Below, piece by piece: positions 18,416 to 27,863 of a stretch of DNA of 64,000 nt. The stretch lies in NCBI RefSeq assembly GCF_014596745.1, contig NZ_JABTCF010000005.1:248001-312000 (forward strand), in the 5' to 3' direction. The translations under genes were made by a program, and so were the position numbers. This DNA comes from Maribacter aquimaris. Its GTDB lineage: Bacteria; Bacteroidota; Bacteroidia; Flavobacteriales; Flavobacteriaceae. The notes beneath the pieces are model-generated. The model worked only from the letters and a program-made list of their open reading frames with translations. It was not told where the DNA came from and ran no database searches. Within the stretch, counting starts at the first letter, position 1. Every line of letters starts with the position of its first letter.

Positions 18416-19570
18416 ATGGATTTTTTCTCATCTGACTTTAAACTGGGGATATTAGGAGGTGGCCAATTGGGCAAAATGATGTTGTATGAAACCCGGAAAT
18501 TCGACATACACACCAAAGTCATGGATGCCTCGAAAGATGCCCCGTCCAAAATAGGCTGTGACGAGTTTTTCATCGGGGACCTATTGGATTTTGATGCCGT
18601 CTACAATTTTGGAAAGAAGGTCGACGTACTTACCATCGAGATTGAGAATGTAAATACCGAGGCGCTCGAAAAGTTAGAACAAGAGGGCGTAAAAGTATAT
18701 CCTCCAACATCGGCATTACGCATTATACAAAACAAGGCCAAACAAAAGTTGTTCTATATCGATAACGATATTCCAACAGCGCCTTTTTCGCGTTTTGCCT
18801 ATGCCAGTGAAATGAAGGATAGCGTTGAATACGAAAGCCTTTCTTTTCCCTTTGTATGGAAAAGTGCCCAGTTCGGATATGACGGACAAGGGGTGAAAAT
18901 CATACGCAACATTGGTGATTTAGAAGGATTACCCCCTGGGGAGTGTATTACCGAGGACATGATTCCCTTTAAGAACGAACTCGCTGTAATCGTCGCCCGG
19001 AATGCAAAAGGCGATGTGACTACCTATCCCGTTGTTGAAATGGAGTTCCATCCTGAAGCAAACCAAGTGGAATACGTTATCTGTCCGGCGCGGATTGATG
19101 ACAAAGTTGCCCAAAAAGCCAAGGAAATCGCGTTAAAGGTTTCCAATAGCATACAACATGTTGGTCTATTGGCTGTCGAAATGTTTCAGACCGTAGAAGA
19201 CAAGATCCTGGTCAACGAGGTTGCCCCAAGACCACACAATAGTGGCCATTACAGCATTGAAGCCAGCTACACCAATCAATTTGAACAGCATATTCGGGCC
19301 ATTTTGAATCTTCCCTTGGGCAGTACCGAAAGTAAGGTAGCAGGGATAATGGTCAATCTAGTAGGTGCAGAAGGATATACCGGTGATGTAGTGTACCAAA
19401 ACATTGAAGAGATTTTGAAGTTGGATGGGGTTACCCCCCACATTTATGGCAAAAGACAAACAAGACCCTTTCGAAAAATGGGACATGTGACCATTGTAAA
19501 TGAGGACCTTCAGGAAGCCCGAAAAATAGCCCAACAAGTAAAAGAAACGATCAAAGTAATAGCGCGTTAA
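18416..19570 (+). CDS. purK: N5-carboxyaminoimidazole ribonucleotide synthase
   Basis: 384 residues, the usual PurK length. The start LGILGGGQLGKMM is the family signature. The central ATP-grasp domain shows PFVWKSAQFGYDGQGVKI and, later, NEVAPRPHNSGHYSIEA, which holds the metal-binding Glu/Asn and the AIR-binding loop. PurK uses ATP and bicarbonate to convert AIR to N5-CAIR, which PurE rearranges. purE follows 63 bases downstream, so the two consecutive steps of IMP synthesis are encoded together. The pair is divergent from the HPRT-Adk fusion. Confidence 0.95.
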   Translation: MDFFSSDFKLGILGGGQLGKMMLYETRKFDIHTKVMDASKDAPSKIGCDEFFIGDLLDFDAVYNFGKKVDVLTIEIENVNTEALEKLEQEGVKVYPPTSALRIIQNKAKQKLFYIDNDIPTAPFSRFAYASEMKDSVEYESLSFPFVWKSAQFGYDGQGVKIIRNIGDLEGLPPGECITEDMIPFKNELAVIVARNAKGDVTTYPVVEMEFHPEANQVEYVICPARIDDKVAQKAKEIALKVSNSIQHVGLLAVEMFQTVEDKILVNEVAPRPHNSGHYSIEASYTNQFEQHIRAILNLPLGSTESKVAGIMVNLVGAEGYTGDVVYQNIEEILKLDGVTPHIYGKRQTRPFRKMGHVTIVNEDLQEARKIAQQVKETIKVIAR

Positions 19571-19633
19571 GTGCCATAATCAAATACCAAGCCCTTGCAC
19601 AATGGGAATTTGGATTTAAAAATTTTGAACTTT

Positions 19634-20125
19634 ATGAGCAAAGTAGCCATAGTTATGGGAAGCACCAGCGACCTGCCGGTAATGCAGGATGCCATTGACA
19701 TCCTAAAAGGATTCGATATTGAGGTTGATGTCGATATAGTTTCGGCCCATCGCACCCCGGAAAAGCTGTTTGATTTTAGTAAAAACGCCCATAAAAACGG
19801 GATATCGGTGATTATCGCCGGTGCCGGCGGCGCGGCCCACCTACCGGGAATGGTGGCCTCTATGTCTCCCCTGCCCGTAATTGGCGTACCTGTTAAAAGC
19901 AGTAATTCGATAGATGGGTGGGATTCCGTTCTTTCGATCCTTCAGATGCCAGGAGGTGTCCCCGTAGCCACCGTAGCCTTGAACGGAGCCAAGAATGCAG
20001 GTATCCTCGCGGCACAAATCATTGGCAGCTCGGACAAATGCGTGCTCGATAAGATCATTCTTTACAAAGAAGGCCTGAAACAAAAGGTAATCGAAGGTGC
20101 GAAAGAAGTAAAGAAGATTAAATAA
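19634..20125 (+). CDS. purE: N5-CAIR mutase
   Basis: 163 residues from ATG 19634. The open frame extends 13 codons further upstream, but SKVAIVMGSTSDLPVM is the conserved PurE start. The mobile loop with the catalytic His is SAHRTPEK, and the AIR-binding segment GAGGAAHLPGM is intact. It ends with LKQKVIEGAKEVKKIK. A class I PurE of this length moves the carboxylate of N5-CAIR to C4. It works directly after PurK, encoded just upstream. Confidence 0.95.
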   Translation: MSKVAIVMGSTSDLPVMQDAIDILKGFDIEVDVDIVSAHRTPEKLFDFSKNAHKNGISVIIAGAGGAAHLPGMVASMSPLPVIGVPVKSSNSIDGWDSVLSILQMPGGVPVATVALNGAKNAGILAAQIIGSSDKCVLDKIILYKEGLKQKVIEGAKEVKKIK

Positions 20126-20175
20126 AAAAAGTATTAGACATTCAACGAAAAAAGAAAATAAAACCTGCTTTAAGA

Positions 20176-20502
20176 ATGAACTTTCCAACCATAATTTGCA
20201 GTCTTTTTGCCCTTTTTTCACTCATAACCCTATTCGTTTACAAGAATAGTTTTAATACACCATACTTAACAAGCCTTTATAGAGGTGCATTTCTCTTTTT
20301 TACGGTTTACCTGATTATTCAGGTTTCTGTTTTTATCAGATGGGAGTTTTTTATAGAAGATGGAGCTTCGGACACCGCTCGTAATTATAGTTTTATAACT
20401 GGAGCCGTATTCGCTTTATTCTTCACTTTGCTCTTTCTTGTAATCGACCTATTCCGTACTTATTTTAAAAACAAAACATTAAACAACACTACAATACATT
20501 AA
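20176..20502 (+). CDS. Small predicted membrane protein, unknown
   Basis: 108 residues with three likely membrane helices (about 4-22, 33-54 and 74-95) separated by short polar loops, and a Lys/Asn-rich tail. I do not recognise the family. Support comes from the intact frame, the hydrophobic periodicity, and the tight position between purE (50-base gap) and the M3 peptidase gene (5-base gap), which implies co-transcription. Codon use is more AT-rich than in both neighbours. Confidence 0.6.
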   Translation: MNFPTIICSLFALFSLITLFVYKNSFNTPYLTSLYRGAFLFFTVYLIIQVSVFIRWEFFIEDGASDTARNYSFITGAVFALFFTLLFLVIDLFRTYFKNKTLNNTTIH

Positions 20503-20507
20503 TCTTT

Positions 20508-22526
20508 ATGAGCAACCCACTTCTTCAATCTTTCGATACCGCACCCTTTTCCAAAATAAAAAACGAACATTTTAAACCTGCCTTTTTAGAAGCAATCGAG
20601 GATGCCCGGGCAGAAATTGATGCGATAACAGCGAATACCGCTGCACCAACTTTTGAAAATACCATTGAGGCATTGGAGTTTTCAGGACAGGAATTGGACA
20701 GGATCTCAAGTGTGTTCTTCAATTTGAATTCCGCTGAGACGAATGAGGAAATCCAAAAAATAGCCCAGGAAGTATCGCCCTTACTATCCGAATTCAGCAA
20801 TGACATAACGTTAAACGAAGCACTTTTCAAGAGAATAAAGTCCGTTTACGAACAAAAAGACCAACTTGACCTCACGGTAGAACAAGATACGTTACTCGAC
20901 AAAAAGTACAAAAGCTTTAGTCGTAATGGGGCCAATTTACCTGAAGACAAAAAACAACGCTTACGAGAGATAGATACCGAACTCTCCAAACTCAAATTAA
21001 AATTTGGAGAAAACGTTTTGGCCGAGACCAACTCCTTCGAAATGCATCTCACCGATGAAAATGACCTGGACGGATTACCGGAGGGCGAAAAGGAGGCCGC
21101 TGCACAAATGGCCAAGTCGAAAAACAAAGAAGGTTGGTTGGTAACCCTGGACTACCCCAGCTATATTCCATTTATGAAATATGCCAAGAACAGGGAACTC
21201 CGCAAAAAACTTTCCTTAGCCTTTGGCAGTAAGGCTTTTCACAATAACGAATTTGACAATCAGGAAAACGTACTCATGATCGCCAATCTTCGTCATGAAA
21301 GGGCTGTTCTCCTAGGCTACCCATCACACGCCCATTTTGTTTTGGAAGAACGTATGGCCGAAACACCTGATAAGGTTTATGATTTTTTAAATGAACTTTT
21401 GGTCAAGGCAAAACCCGCAGCTGAAAGGGAGTTTAAGCAATTGGAAGATTTCGCCAAGGAATTGGACGGCATAGATCGGTTGCAGAAATGGGATGGCTCT
21501 TACTATGCCGAAAAATTGAAACAGAAGCTTTTTAACCTTGATGACGAAAAATTAAAGCCCTATTTCAAGTTGGAAAATGTAATAGCCGGGGTTTTCAAGG
21601 TTGCCGAAAAATTGTTCGGATTGCATTTTACCGAAGTCTTTGACATAGACACGTACCACGACGAGGTAAAAACGTACCGCGTAACCGATGACAAGAATAA
21701 CCTTATTTCCTTGTTTTATGCCGATTTCCACCCAAGGGCCGGCAAGCGTGGTGGCGCATGGATGACCTCCTTTAAGCCCCAATATGTAAAAGACGGAGAA
21801 AATGTTCGTCCACATATCTCCAACGTTTGTAATTTCACCCGTTCAACACCGAGCAAGCCTTCCTTATTGACCTTTAATGAAGTCACCACCTTACTCCACG
21901 AATTTGGCCATGGTCTACACGGTATGCTTGCCAACACGACATATCCAAGCCTTTCGGGCACTTCGGTATATTGGGATTTTGTAGAACTCCCAAGTCAGGT
22001 TATGGAAAATTGGTGTTATGAGAAAGAAGCCTTGGAGCTTTTCGCCACTCATTACGAAACCGGCGAAACCATCCCTATGGAATTGATAAACAAAATAAAG
22101 GAATCCGCTACTTTCCACGAAGGCATGGCCACTTTACGCCAATTGAGTTTTGGATTTTTGGATATGTCTTGGCACGGTGCCGACCCTTCGAACATCAAAG
22201 ACGTAAAAGCCCATGAAAACAAGGCCTTCGAAGGTACCCAACTCTACCCTGATACTGTAGAAACCTGTATGAGCACAGCCTTTTCACATATTTTCCAAGG
22301 TGGTTACTCCTCTGGGTACTACAGCTATAAGTGGGCCGAGGTCTTAGATGCGGATGCCTTTGCCTATTTTAAGGAAAAAGGAATCTTCAATAAAGAGGTT
22401 GCCACAAAATTCAAGGAACATGTCCTATCCAAAGGGGGTACTGAAAAACCGATGGTTTTATACAAACGCTTTAGGGGTGCCGAACCAAAGGTTGAAGCCC
22501 TGTTAAAGAGAGCCGGATTATTATAA
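20508..22526 (+). CDS. M3 family oligopeptidase (thimet/Dcp type)
   Basis: 672 residues, normal for bacterial M3 enzymes (oligopeptidase A/peptidyl-dipeptidase). The zinc site HEFGH is at 464-468 within LLHEFGHGLHGML, with the downstream third-ligand helix VELPSQVMENW. The C-terminal IFQGGYSSGYYSYKW segment lines the substrate channel in this family. There is no signal peptide (start SNPLLQSFDTAPFSKIK), so a cytoplasmic role in degrading short peptides is likely. The OpdA and Dcp variants cannot be separated by eye. The gene ends before a long terminator shared with the convergent rhodanese gene. Confidence 0.92.
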   Translation: MSNPLLQSFDTAPFSKIKNEHFKPAFLEAIEDARAEIDAITANTAAPTFENTIEALEFSGQELDRISSVFFNLNSAETNEEIQKIAQEVSPLLSEFSNDITLNEALFKRIKSVYEQKDQLDLTVEQDTLLDKKYKSFSRNGANLPEDKKQRLREIDTELSKLKLKFGENVLAETNSFEMHLTDENDLDGLPEGEKEAAAQMAKSKNKEGWLVTLDYPSYIPFMKYAKNRELRKKLSLAFGSKAFHNNEFDNQENVLMIANLRHERAVLLGYPSHAHFVLEERMAETPDKVYDFLNELLVKAKPAAEREFKQLEDFAKELDGIDRLQKWDGSYYAEKLKQKLFNLDDEKLKPYFKLENVIAGVFKVAEKLFGLHFTEVFDIDTYHDEVKTYRVTDDKNNLISLFYADFHPRAGKRGGAWMTSFKPQYVKDGENVRPHISNVCNFTRSTPSKPSLLTFNEVTTLLHEFGHGLHGMLANTTYPSLSGTSVYWDFVELPSQVMENWCYEKEALELFATHYETGETIPMELINKIKESATFHEGMATLRQLSFGFLDMSWHGADPSNIKDVKAHENKAFEGTQLYPDTVETCMSTAFSHIFQGGYSSGYYSYKWAEVLDADAFAYFKEKGIFNKEVATKFKEHVLSKGGTEKPMVLYKRFRGAEPKVEALLKRAGLL

Positions 22527-22616
22527 CCCGGACCCAAATACGCACCGTTCCCCACGACATGGAAAACGAGCAGCGACATGTAGCGGGATAGCCTAAAAAA
22601 ACTTGTCTGTAGTATG

Positions 22617-22660
22617 GAAGAAAGCCACAATCGGGAAAATCCTCGATTGTGGCTTTCTTC
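22617..22660. terminator. Bidirectional terminator between M3 peptidase and rhodanese genes
   Basis: A perfect 17-bp stem (left arm GAAGAAAGCCACAATCG, right arm its complement) with a 10-base loop. A-rich and T-rich ends on both sides suit both convergent genes. Confidence 0.88.
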
Positions 22661-22686
22661 ATTTTCCGATATCGTGCGATAAAAGG

Positions 22687-23043
22687 TTATTGCTGCGCTT
22701 CCTTATACGCTACGTAACCTCCTTTTAGACTATACACCTGCTTGTACCCTAATGAATCCAAATATCTTGTGGCACTAGCACTGCGTTTACCACTACGGCA
22801 ATACAGGTAAATGGTTTTATCCTTATCGATTGTTTCGAACCCTAGCTTAAAATCATCGCTCTTCCAATCAATATTCATGGCATTTACCAAATGCCCATCA
22901 TTATATTCCTTTGGTGTTCTAACATCTACCAATAAAATGGTATCCAATTCCGTCTGGGGAACTTCCGTTATATGCTTTTCCTTGATTTGTGAACAGCTTA
23001 CGCTCACAAATAACACAATACCCATCAATAAAACTATTCTCAT
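22687..23043 (-). CDS. Rhodanese-like domain lipoprotein
   Basis: 118 residues from ATG 23043. A short signal ends in the lipobox VSVSC, then one rhodanese domain: LLVDVRTPKEYNDGHLVNAMNID and the active loop YCRSGKRSASA with the catalytic Cys. The C-terminal LKGGYVAYKEA closes the fold. Single-domain rhodaneses carry persulfide sulfur or act as redox partners; lipidation places this one in the periplasm. The start is chosen over an upstream TTG because it gives a proper signal peptide. Confidence 0.88.
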   Translation of the reverse strand: MRIVLLMGIVLFVSVSCSQIKEKHITEVPQTELDTILLVDVRTPKEYNDGHLVNAMNIDWKSDDFKLGFETIDKDKTIYLYCRSGKRSASATRYLDSLGYKQVYSLKGGYVAYKEAQQ

Positions 23044-23116
23044 ATTGGAATCTCTTTTTTTCAAAAATAGGTATAATCATTAAATTTAAATTATTTTTGA
23101 TGGCAGCAATAAATTC

Positions 23117-23671
23117 ATGACAGACCACCAATTACATCCCGAAACTTGGGTAGACAGATACGCTGACTATCTTTTCAACTATGCAGTGACCCGGGTCAGT
23201 GATGCGGAAATTGCAAAAGACCTGGTACAGGAAACCTTTTTTGCCGGTTTAAAATCAGCTACCAATTACAAAGGTACCGCTGCCGAACGCACTTGGCTTA
23301 TTGCCATTCTCAAAAGAAAGGTAATCGATTATTATCGAAAGATCAATTCAAATAAAGGCAAAGCTGAAGTGCGCATGGGCTACAGCAGTCAAATGGATGC
23401 TGATGGTGATTGGCTCGAAGAACAGGTTGCCGACCCTTTAAGCATACTTGAAAACGATGATATCGAAAACGAGGAATTAGGCTTGGCCATCCAGGAGTGT
23501 ATTTCAAAATTGCCCAAAAAACAATCCTTGGTATTCACCTTGAAAACAATTCAAGGTATGGATACGGAAGATATTTGTAAAGAACTGGACATAAACCCGT
23601 CTAATCTATGGGTGATGATCCATAGGGCTAGAACCGCTTTGATGGACTGTCTTAACAAAAATTGGTTTTAA
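23117..23671 (+). CDS. ECF-type RNA polymerase sigma factor
   Basis: 184 residues. Region 2 is seen at about 12-80 (DYLFNYAVTRVSDAEIAKDLVQETFFAGL, then TWLIAILKRKVIDYYRK). Region 4 is at about 125-180 with LPKKQSLVFTLKTIQG and the DNA-binding helix DICKELDINPSNLWVMIHRAR. There is no sigma 1.1, as expected for group 4 sigma factors. A -7-like TATTTTTG lies at 23092-23099. The next gene begins two bases after the stop and encodes a tiny zinc-finger protein that is probably its anti-sigma or regulator. The promoter set it controls is unknown. Confidence 0.92.
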   Translation: MTDHQLHPETWVDRYADYLFNYAVTRVSDAEIAKDLVQETFFAGLKSATNYKGTAAERTWLIAILKRKVIDYYRKINSNKGKAEVRMGYSSQMDADGDWLEEQVADPLSILENDDIENEELGLAIQECISKLPKKQSLVFTLKTIQGMDTEDICKELDINPSNLWVMIHRARTALMDCLNKNWF

Positions 23672-23673
23672 AT

Positions 23674-23901
23674 ATGATATCGTGCGAAGAAGCAGCTATT
23701 ATCTGCAACAAGGAACAATATAAGGAGGCAACTTTTACCGAAAAGTTCAAATTGATCATACATCTTTTCTTTTGTAAGACCTGCTCCAAATTCTCTAAAA
23801 AAAACTCCGAACTCACATCACTCTGCGACAAGGCCCATTTACACGCATTACCTGAAAGGGACAAGGTGAAAATGAAAAAGGAAATCAACGAAAAGATTTA
23901 G
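23674..23901 (+). CDS. Small ZAS-like zinc-finger protein, probable anti-sigma partner
   Basis: 75 residues from ATG 23674, two bases after the sigma gene. It begins MISCEEAAIICNKEQYKEAT and carries HLFFCKTC, an H-x3-C-x2-C motif as in zinc anti-sigma (ZAS) domains, plus Cys at positions 4 and 11. It has no membrane helix and no sensor domain, so if it is an anti-sigma factor it is a minimal soluble one. Tight coupling to the ECF gene supports that role; direct proof is lacking. Its stop overlaps the convergent UbiA-like gene by 4 bases. Confidence 0.78.
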   Translation: MISCEEAAIICNKEQYKEATFTEKFKLIIHLFFCKTCSKFSKKNSELTSLCDKAHLHALPERDKVKMKKEINEKI

Positions 23902-24722
23902 AACAAATATACCAATACCCAAATAAGTCCGCACCACAATAAAGGAATCGACTCCACCCAAAAGGAAGAAAAATATTTAGACTGATTCCGTTTGGTCACG
24001 AACATGAGTCCACCCAAGACCAAAAAAAGCACCCCTTTTGCAATCAGTTCACTTTCTGAGATCACATCCTTGAAATACGTTAAGATAAAAAACAAAAGTA
24101 CCAGAAGGGCCCCAAAAACCTTCGTTCGCATCACCCCGACACGCTGAGGAATCGTCTTCAATCCAGGTTCGTCATAGGCCAAATCCCTAATCTCAAACGG
24201 AATCAGCAATACCAATACCAAAAGAATACGCTGCACCACCTCTACCCAAACGTCCCAAACCAAAACCTTTTGTGTCCCGACCATGGGTAAAACAACCGTA
24301 ATTCCGGACCAAACCAAGGCGACTACCAATATCTTTAGTCCACCAAGACTTCTTAAATTGCGGGCCCTTGGCAATACCGGCAAAGCATAAAAACCGGTCA
24401 AGACAGCCAATATGGACAGAATCAACCAGGTATCCATACTTAAAAACCAACCGTGGTAACAGGTAAGGACAAAACAAATAAAACTGAAAAATTGGATGTT
24501 TTTATGGTATCTATTTCCTACCAATAAATACTTTTCGGCCTCAACCCCGTATTTGATGAAATTATAATTGACAATGGTACCAAAAAAAACAAAATACATG
24601 AGGTGACCATCCAATTCGACATTAAAAAAAAAGGTCGTGGCCTTTACCAATGATACTACAGCCAAAGCTACATGTATACTAGCATCCAGATAAAAATCGA
24701 ACAGTCGCTTCATGAAGTTCAT
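23898..24722 (-). CDS. UbiA-like membrane protein
   Basis: 274 residues from ATG 24722 (ATG 24713 also possible). Seven to nine hydrophobic segments cover nearly the whole length. PVLPRARNLRSLGGLKILVVALVW and PFEIRDLAYDEPGLKTIPQRVG resemble the conserved segments of the UbiA prenyltransferase superfamily, but the first Asp-rich motif is weak. Enzymatic activity on prenyl diphosphates is therefore uncertain. It is convergent with the ZAS gene (4-base overlap) and divergent from gcvP. Confidence 0.6.
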   Translation of the reverse strand: MNFMKRLFDFYLDASIHVALAVVSLVKATTFFFNVELDGHLMYFVFFGTIVNYNFIKYGVEAEKYLLVGNRYHKNIQFFSFICFVLTCYHGWFLSMDTWLILSILAVLTGFYALPVLPRARNLRSLGGLKILVVALVWSGITVVLPMVGTQKVLVWDVWVEVVQRILLVLVLLIPFEIRDLAYDEPGLKTIPQRVGVMRTKVFGALLVLLFFILTYFKDVISESELIAKGVLFLVLGGLMFVTKRNQSKYFSSFWVESIPLLWCGLIWVLVYLF

Positions 24723-24820
24723 CGGGCAAAAATAACCAAACTGTTTATAACCCTTTGATTTCGTTAAAAACTTTAGTCCTTTAGACCAACAATACACTTA
24801 ATTTAGAAGGATTAAATTCC

Positions 24821-24828
24821 TAAGTTTG
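24821..24828 (+). promoter_or_regulatory. -7 box of gcvP
   Basis: TAAGTTTG matches TAnnTTTG exactly, 21 bases before ATG 24850. A TTG at 24826 overlaps the box, so the longer frame from that TTG is unlikely to be translated. Confidence 0.55.
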
Positions 24829-24849
24829 CCCATCAAAATACTGCAGATT

Positions 24850-27705
24850 ATGAGAACAGATTTGTTTGCTTCGCGCCATATTGGAATCAATGAAGGAGAC
24901 CTTCAAGAAATGCTTAAAACCGTTAAGGCCGAAAGTTTAGATCAAATAATCGATGAAACCATTCCTTCGGATATCCGATTGACCCAACCCCTTCAGTTAT
25001 CCAAGGCGATGAGCGAGCACGGATTCCTATCGCACATCAAAGCATTATCCTCAAAAAACAAACTATTCAAATCGTATATAGGCCTTGGTTATCATGAGTC
25101 CATCACTCCTTCCGTCATTCTGAGGAATATCTTGGAAAATCCAGGGTGGTACACGGCATACACCCCATATCAGGCCGAAATCGCACAAGGCAGGTTGGAA
25201 GCTCTTTTAAACTTTCAAACCGTCATTGCCGATCTCACCGGAATGGAACTGGCAAATGCATCACTTTTGGATGAAAGTACCGCTGCAGCCGAAGCCATGT
25301 CCATGTTATTCGACGTTCGTACCAGAGCACAAAAGAAAGACAATGTCGTTAAATTCTTTGTATCCGAGGAAGTCTTACCACAAACCATATCCTTGCTACA
25401 AACACGATCTAATCCGTTGGGCATCGAGTTGGTCATTGGAAATCATAGTCAATTTGAATTTGGATCGGACTTTTTTGGGGTATTATTACAATACCCAGGT
25501 AAATACGGACAGGTTTATGATTATTCCCCTTTTGTGGCAAAGGCCAAGGAGAACGAAATAAAAGTAGCGGTTGCCGCCGATATCCTAAGCTTGGTCCTTT
25601 TGACCCCTCCAGGGGAATTTGGGGTTGACGTGGTCGTAGGTACCACCCAACGTTTTGGGATCCCTTTGGGCTATGGTGGTCCACATGCAGCCTTTTTTGC
25701 CACCAAGGAGGCGTATAAAAGAAATATACCCGGACGGATCATTGGCGTGACCAAAGATGCCGATGGACAGCCTGCCTTGCGAATGGCGCTACAAACACGG
25801 GAACAACATATAAAACGCGATAAGGCAACCTCCAACATCTGTACCGCCCAGGTACTTTTGGCGGTCATGGCGGGAATGTACGCTGTATATCACGGTCCAA
25901 AGGGATTAAGATATATCGCAACCAAAGTGCACAACCAAGCAAAAATCCTACACCAAGGTCTTTTGGGATTAGGTTATGAAACCTTGAACACAGCGTTTTT
26001 CGATACACTTAAAATCAATGTTACCGATTCCGACAAGCTTCGGGCAATAACTGAAGACAAAGGCATCAATTTCAATTATATCGACAAGGGCACCGTATCC
26101 ATTTCAATACATGAAGCAACGGATGAACAAGATCTGAATTCCATTTTCGCTTGTTTTGCACAACTGAAAAACCAACAGGAAAGCCTTTCTTTTTCCGAAC
26201 CATTTAACGAAGTGATTCCCATCGCACTTTCGCGAAAAAGCGCTTTCTTAGAAAATGAGGTATTCAACAAGTATCATTCGGAGACAGAACTGATGCGCTA
26301 CATCAAGAAATTGGAGCGCAAAGACCTATCGTTAAACCATTCTATGATTTCGTTGGGTTCCTGTACCATGAAATTGAATGCCGCCAGTGAAATGCTGCCC
26401 CTAAGCTGGGCAGAATGGGGCAATATACATCCTTTTGTTCCTTTGGAACAAGCCCAAGGCTACCAAGAAGTTCTTCACGAATTGGAAAAAGACCTGTCGA
26501 CAATCACAGGTTTCGCAGCCACCTCGATACAACCTAATTCCGGTGCCCAAGGTGAATATACCGGATTAATGGTCATTCGGGCCTATCACAAGTCCCAAAA
26601 AGAAGACCACCGTAATATTTGCCTAATCCCTGCATCGGCCCACGGCACGAATCCAGCATCGGCTGTCATGGCAGGCATGAAAGTGGTCGTAACCAAAACC
26701 GATGAAAAAGGGAATATCGATATTGTAGATCTAGAGGAGAAAGCCAAATTGCATTCTGAAAACCTAGCCGCATTGATGGTCACCTATCCATCTACGCATG
26801 GGGTTTTCGAATCATCGATAAAACACATCACCAAGATCATTCATGACCATGGCGGGCAAGTATATATGGATGGCGCCAATATGAACGCCCAAGTAGGACT
26901 TACCAATCCGGCCACTATCGGTGCGGATGTATGCCACTTGAACCTTCACAAAACCTTTGCCATTCCCCATGGAGGTGGTGGTCCCGGCGTGGGCCCCATC
27001 TGTGTGGCCGAACAACTGGTGCCTTTCCTACCCGGCAACCCATTGGTCAAGACCGGAGGAAGCCATGCGATTACCGCCATCTCAGGAGCCCCCTGGGGCA
27101 GTTCGCTAGTGTGCTTGATTTCCTATGGATATATTAAAATGCTAGGGGAACAAGGGTTGACAAACAGCACTAAAATAGCCATACTTAACGCCAACTACAT
27201 CAAAGAACGACTAAGCGGTAGGTTTGATGTTCTTTACACCGGGGAAAATGGTCGTGCAGCCCATGAGATGATCATTGACTGTCGTCCGTTCAAGCAAAAC
27301 GGCATCGAAGTTACCGATATCGCCAAGCGTCTTATGGATTATGGATTTCATGCCCCCACCGTTTCCTTCCCGGTTGCAGGTACGCTGATGATCGAACCTA
27401 CCGAGAGCGAAAGCAAAACCGAATTGGATCGTTTTTGTGATGCATTACTGGCCATTCGCAATGAAATAGATTTGGCCGTGGAAAACCCCGAAAACAACCC
27501 CTTAAAAAATGCCCCCCATACCATTGCGATGCTAACGAGTGAAGATTGGGCATTTCCATATAGCCGACAAGAAGCGGCTTTTCCGTTACCCTATGTTTCT
27601 GACAACAAGTTTTGGCCAACGGTAAGAAGGGTTGATGATGCCTATGGAGATCGTAATCTTATTTGCAGTTGCACACCCATTGAAGCCTATATTGAATCTG
27701 AATAA
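24850..27705 (+). CDS. gcvP: Glycine dehydrogenase (decarboxylating), P-protein
   Basis: 951 residues from ATG 24850, the single-chain form with both halves fused. The N-terminal half starts [17 protein letters not shown] and contains [11 protein letters not shown] and [10 protein letters not shown]. The C-terminal half holds the PLP site [16 protein letters not shown] with the lysine at residue 701, and [14 protein letters not shown]. The P-protein decarboxylates glycine and passes the aminomethyl group to lipoyl-GcvH. The other cleavage genes are not in this window. No glycine riboswitch-like leader fits in the short upstream region. Confidence 0.97.
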   Translation: MRTDLFASRHIGINEGDLQEMLKTVKAESLDQIIDETIPSDIRLTQPLQLSKAMSEHGFLSHIKALSSKNKLFKSYIGLGYHESITPSVILRNILENPGWYTAYTPYQAEIAQGRLEALLNFQTVIADLTGMELANASLLDESTAAAEAMSMLFDVRTRAQKKDNVVKFFVSEEVLPQTISLLQTRSNPLGIELVIGNHSQFEFGSDFFGVLLQYPGKYGQVYDYSPFVAKAKENEIKVAVAADILSLVLLTPPGEFGVDVVVGTTQRFGIPLGYGGPHAAFFATKEAYKRNIPGRIIGVTKDADGQPALRMALQTREQHIKRDKATSNICTAQVLLAVMAGMYAVYHGPKGLRYIATKVHNQAKILHQGLLGLGYETLNTAFFDTLKINVTDSDKLRAITEDKGINFNYIDKGTVSISIHEATDEQDLNSIFACFAQLKNQQESLSFSEPFNEVIPIALSRKSAFLENEVFNKYHSETELMRYIKKLERKDLSLNHSMISLGSCTMKLNAASEMLPLSWAEWGNIHPFVPLEQAQGYQEVLHELEKDLSTITGFAATSIQPNSGAQGEYTGLMVIRAYHKSQKEDHRNICLIPASAHGTNPASAVMAGMKVVVTKTDEKGNIDIVDLEEKAKLHSENLAALMVTYPSTHGVFESSIKHITKIIHDHGGQVYMDGANMNAQVGLTNPATIGADVCHLNLHKTFAIPHGGGGPGVGPICVAEQLVPFLPGNPLVKTGGSHAITAISGAPWGSSLVCLISYGYIKMLGEQGLTNSTKIAILNANYIKERLSGRFDVLYTGENGRAAHEMIIDCRPFKQNGIEVTDIAKRLMDYGFHAPTVSFPVAGTLMIEPTESESKTELDRFCDALLAIRNEIDLAVENPENNPLKNAPHTIAMLTSEDWAFPYSRQEAAFPLPYVSDNKFWPTVRRVDDAYGDRNLICSCTPIEAYIESE

Positions 27706-27796
27706 CACTATAAACCCCCGTAAACAGATGCCATTTTATTAATCTTTAATACATTTGTTTAATAATTTATTTATATCAAATAATCTTGAACATCGT

Positions 27797-27829
27797 ATTG
27801 TTACACCGTTTTATTTCCCTCTAAATTTA
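27797..27829 (+). promoter_or_regulatory. Putative promoter of the FabH-like gene
   Basis: ATTG at 27797-27800, a 21-base spacer, then TAAATTTA at 27822-27829 (one mismatch to TAnnTTTG), 34 bases before ATG 27864. Confidence 0.45.
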
Positions 27830-27863
27830 GGGATTGGGTAACTTGCGTAAAATTTTATCAATA

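Noticed and set aside
24723-24849. Glycine riboswitch ahead of gcvP
   Set aside because: The predicted leader is only about 15 bases, too short for any riboswitch, and no aptamer-like pairing was seen.
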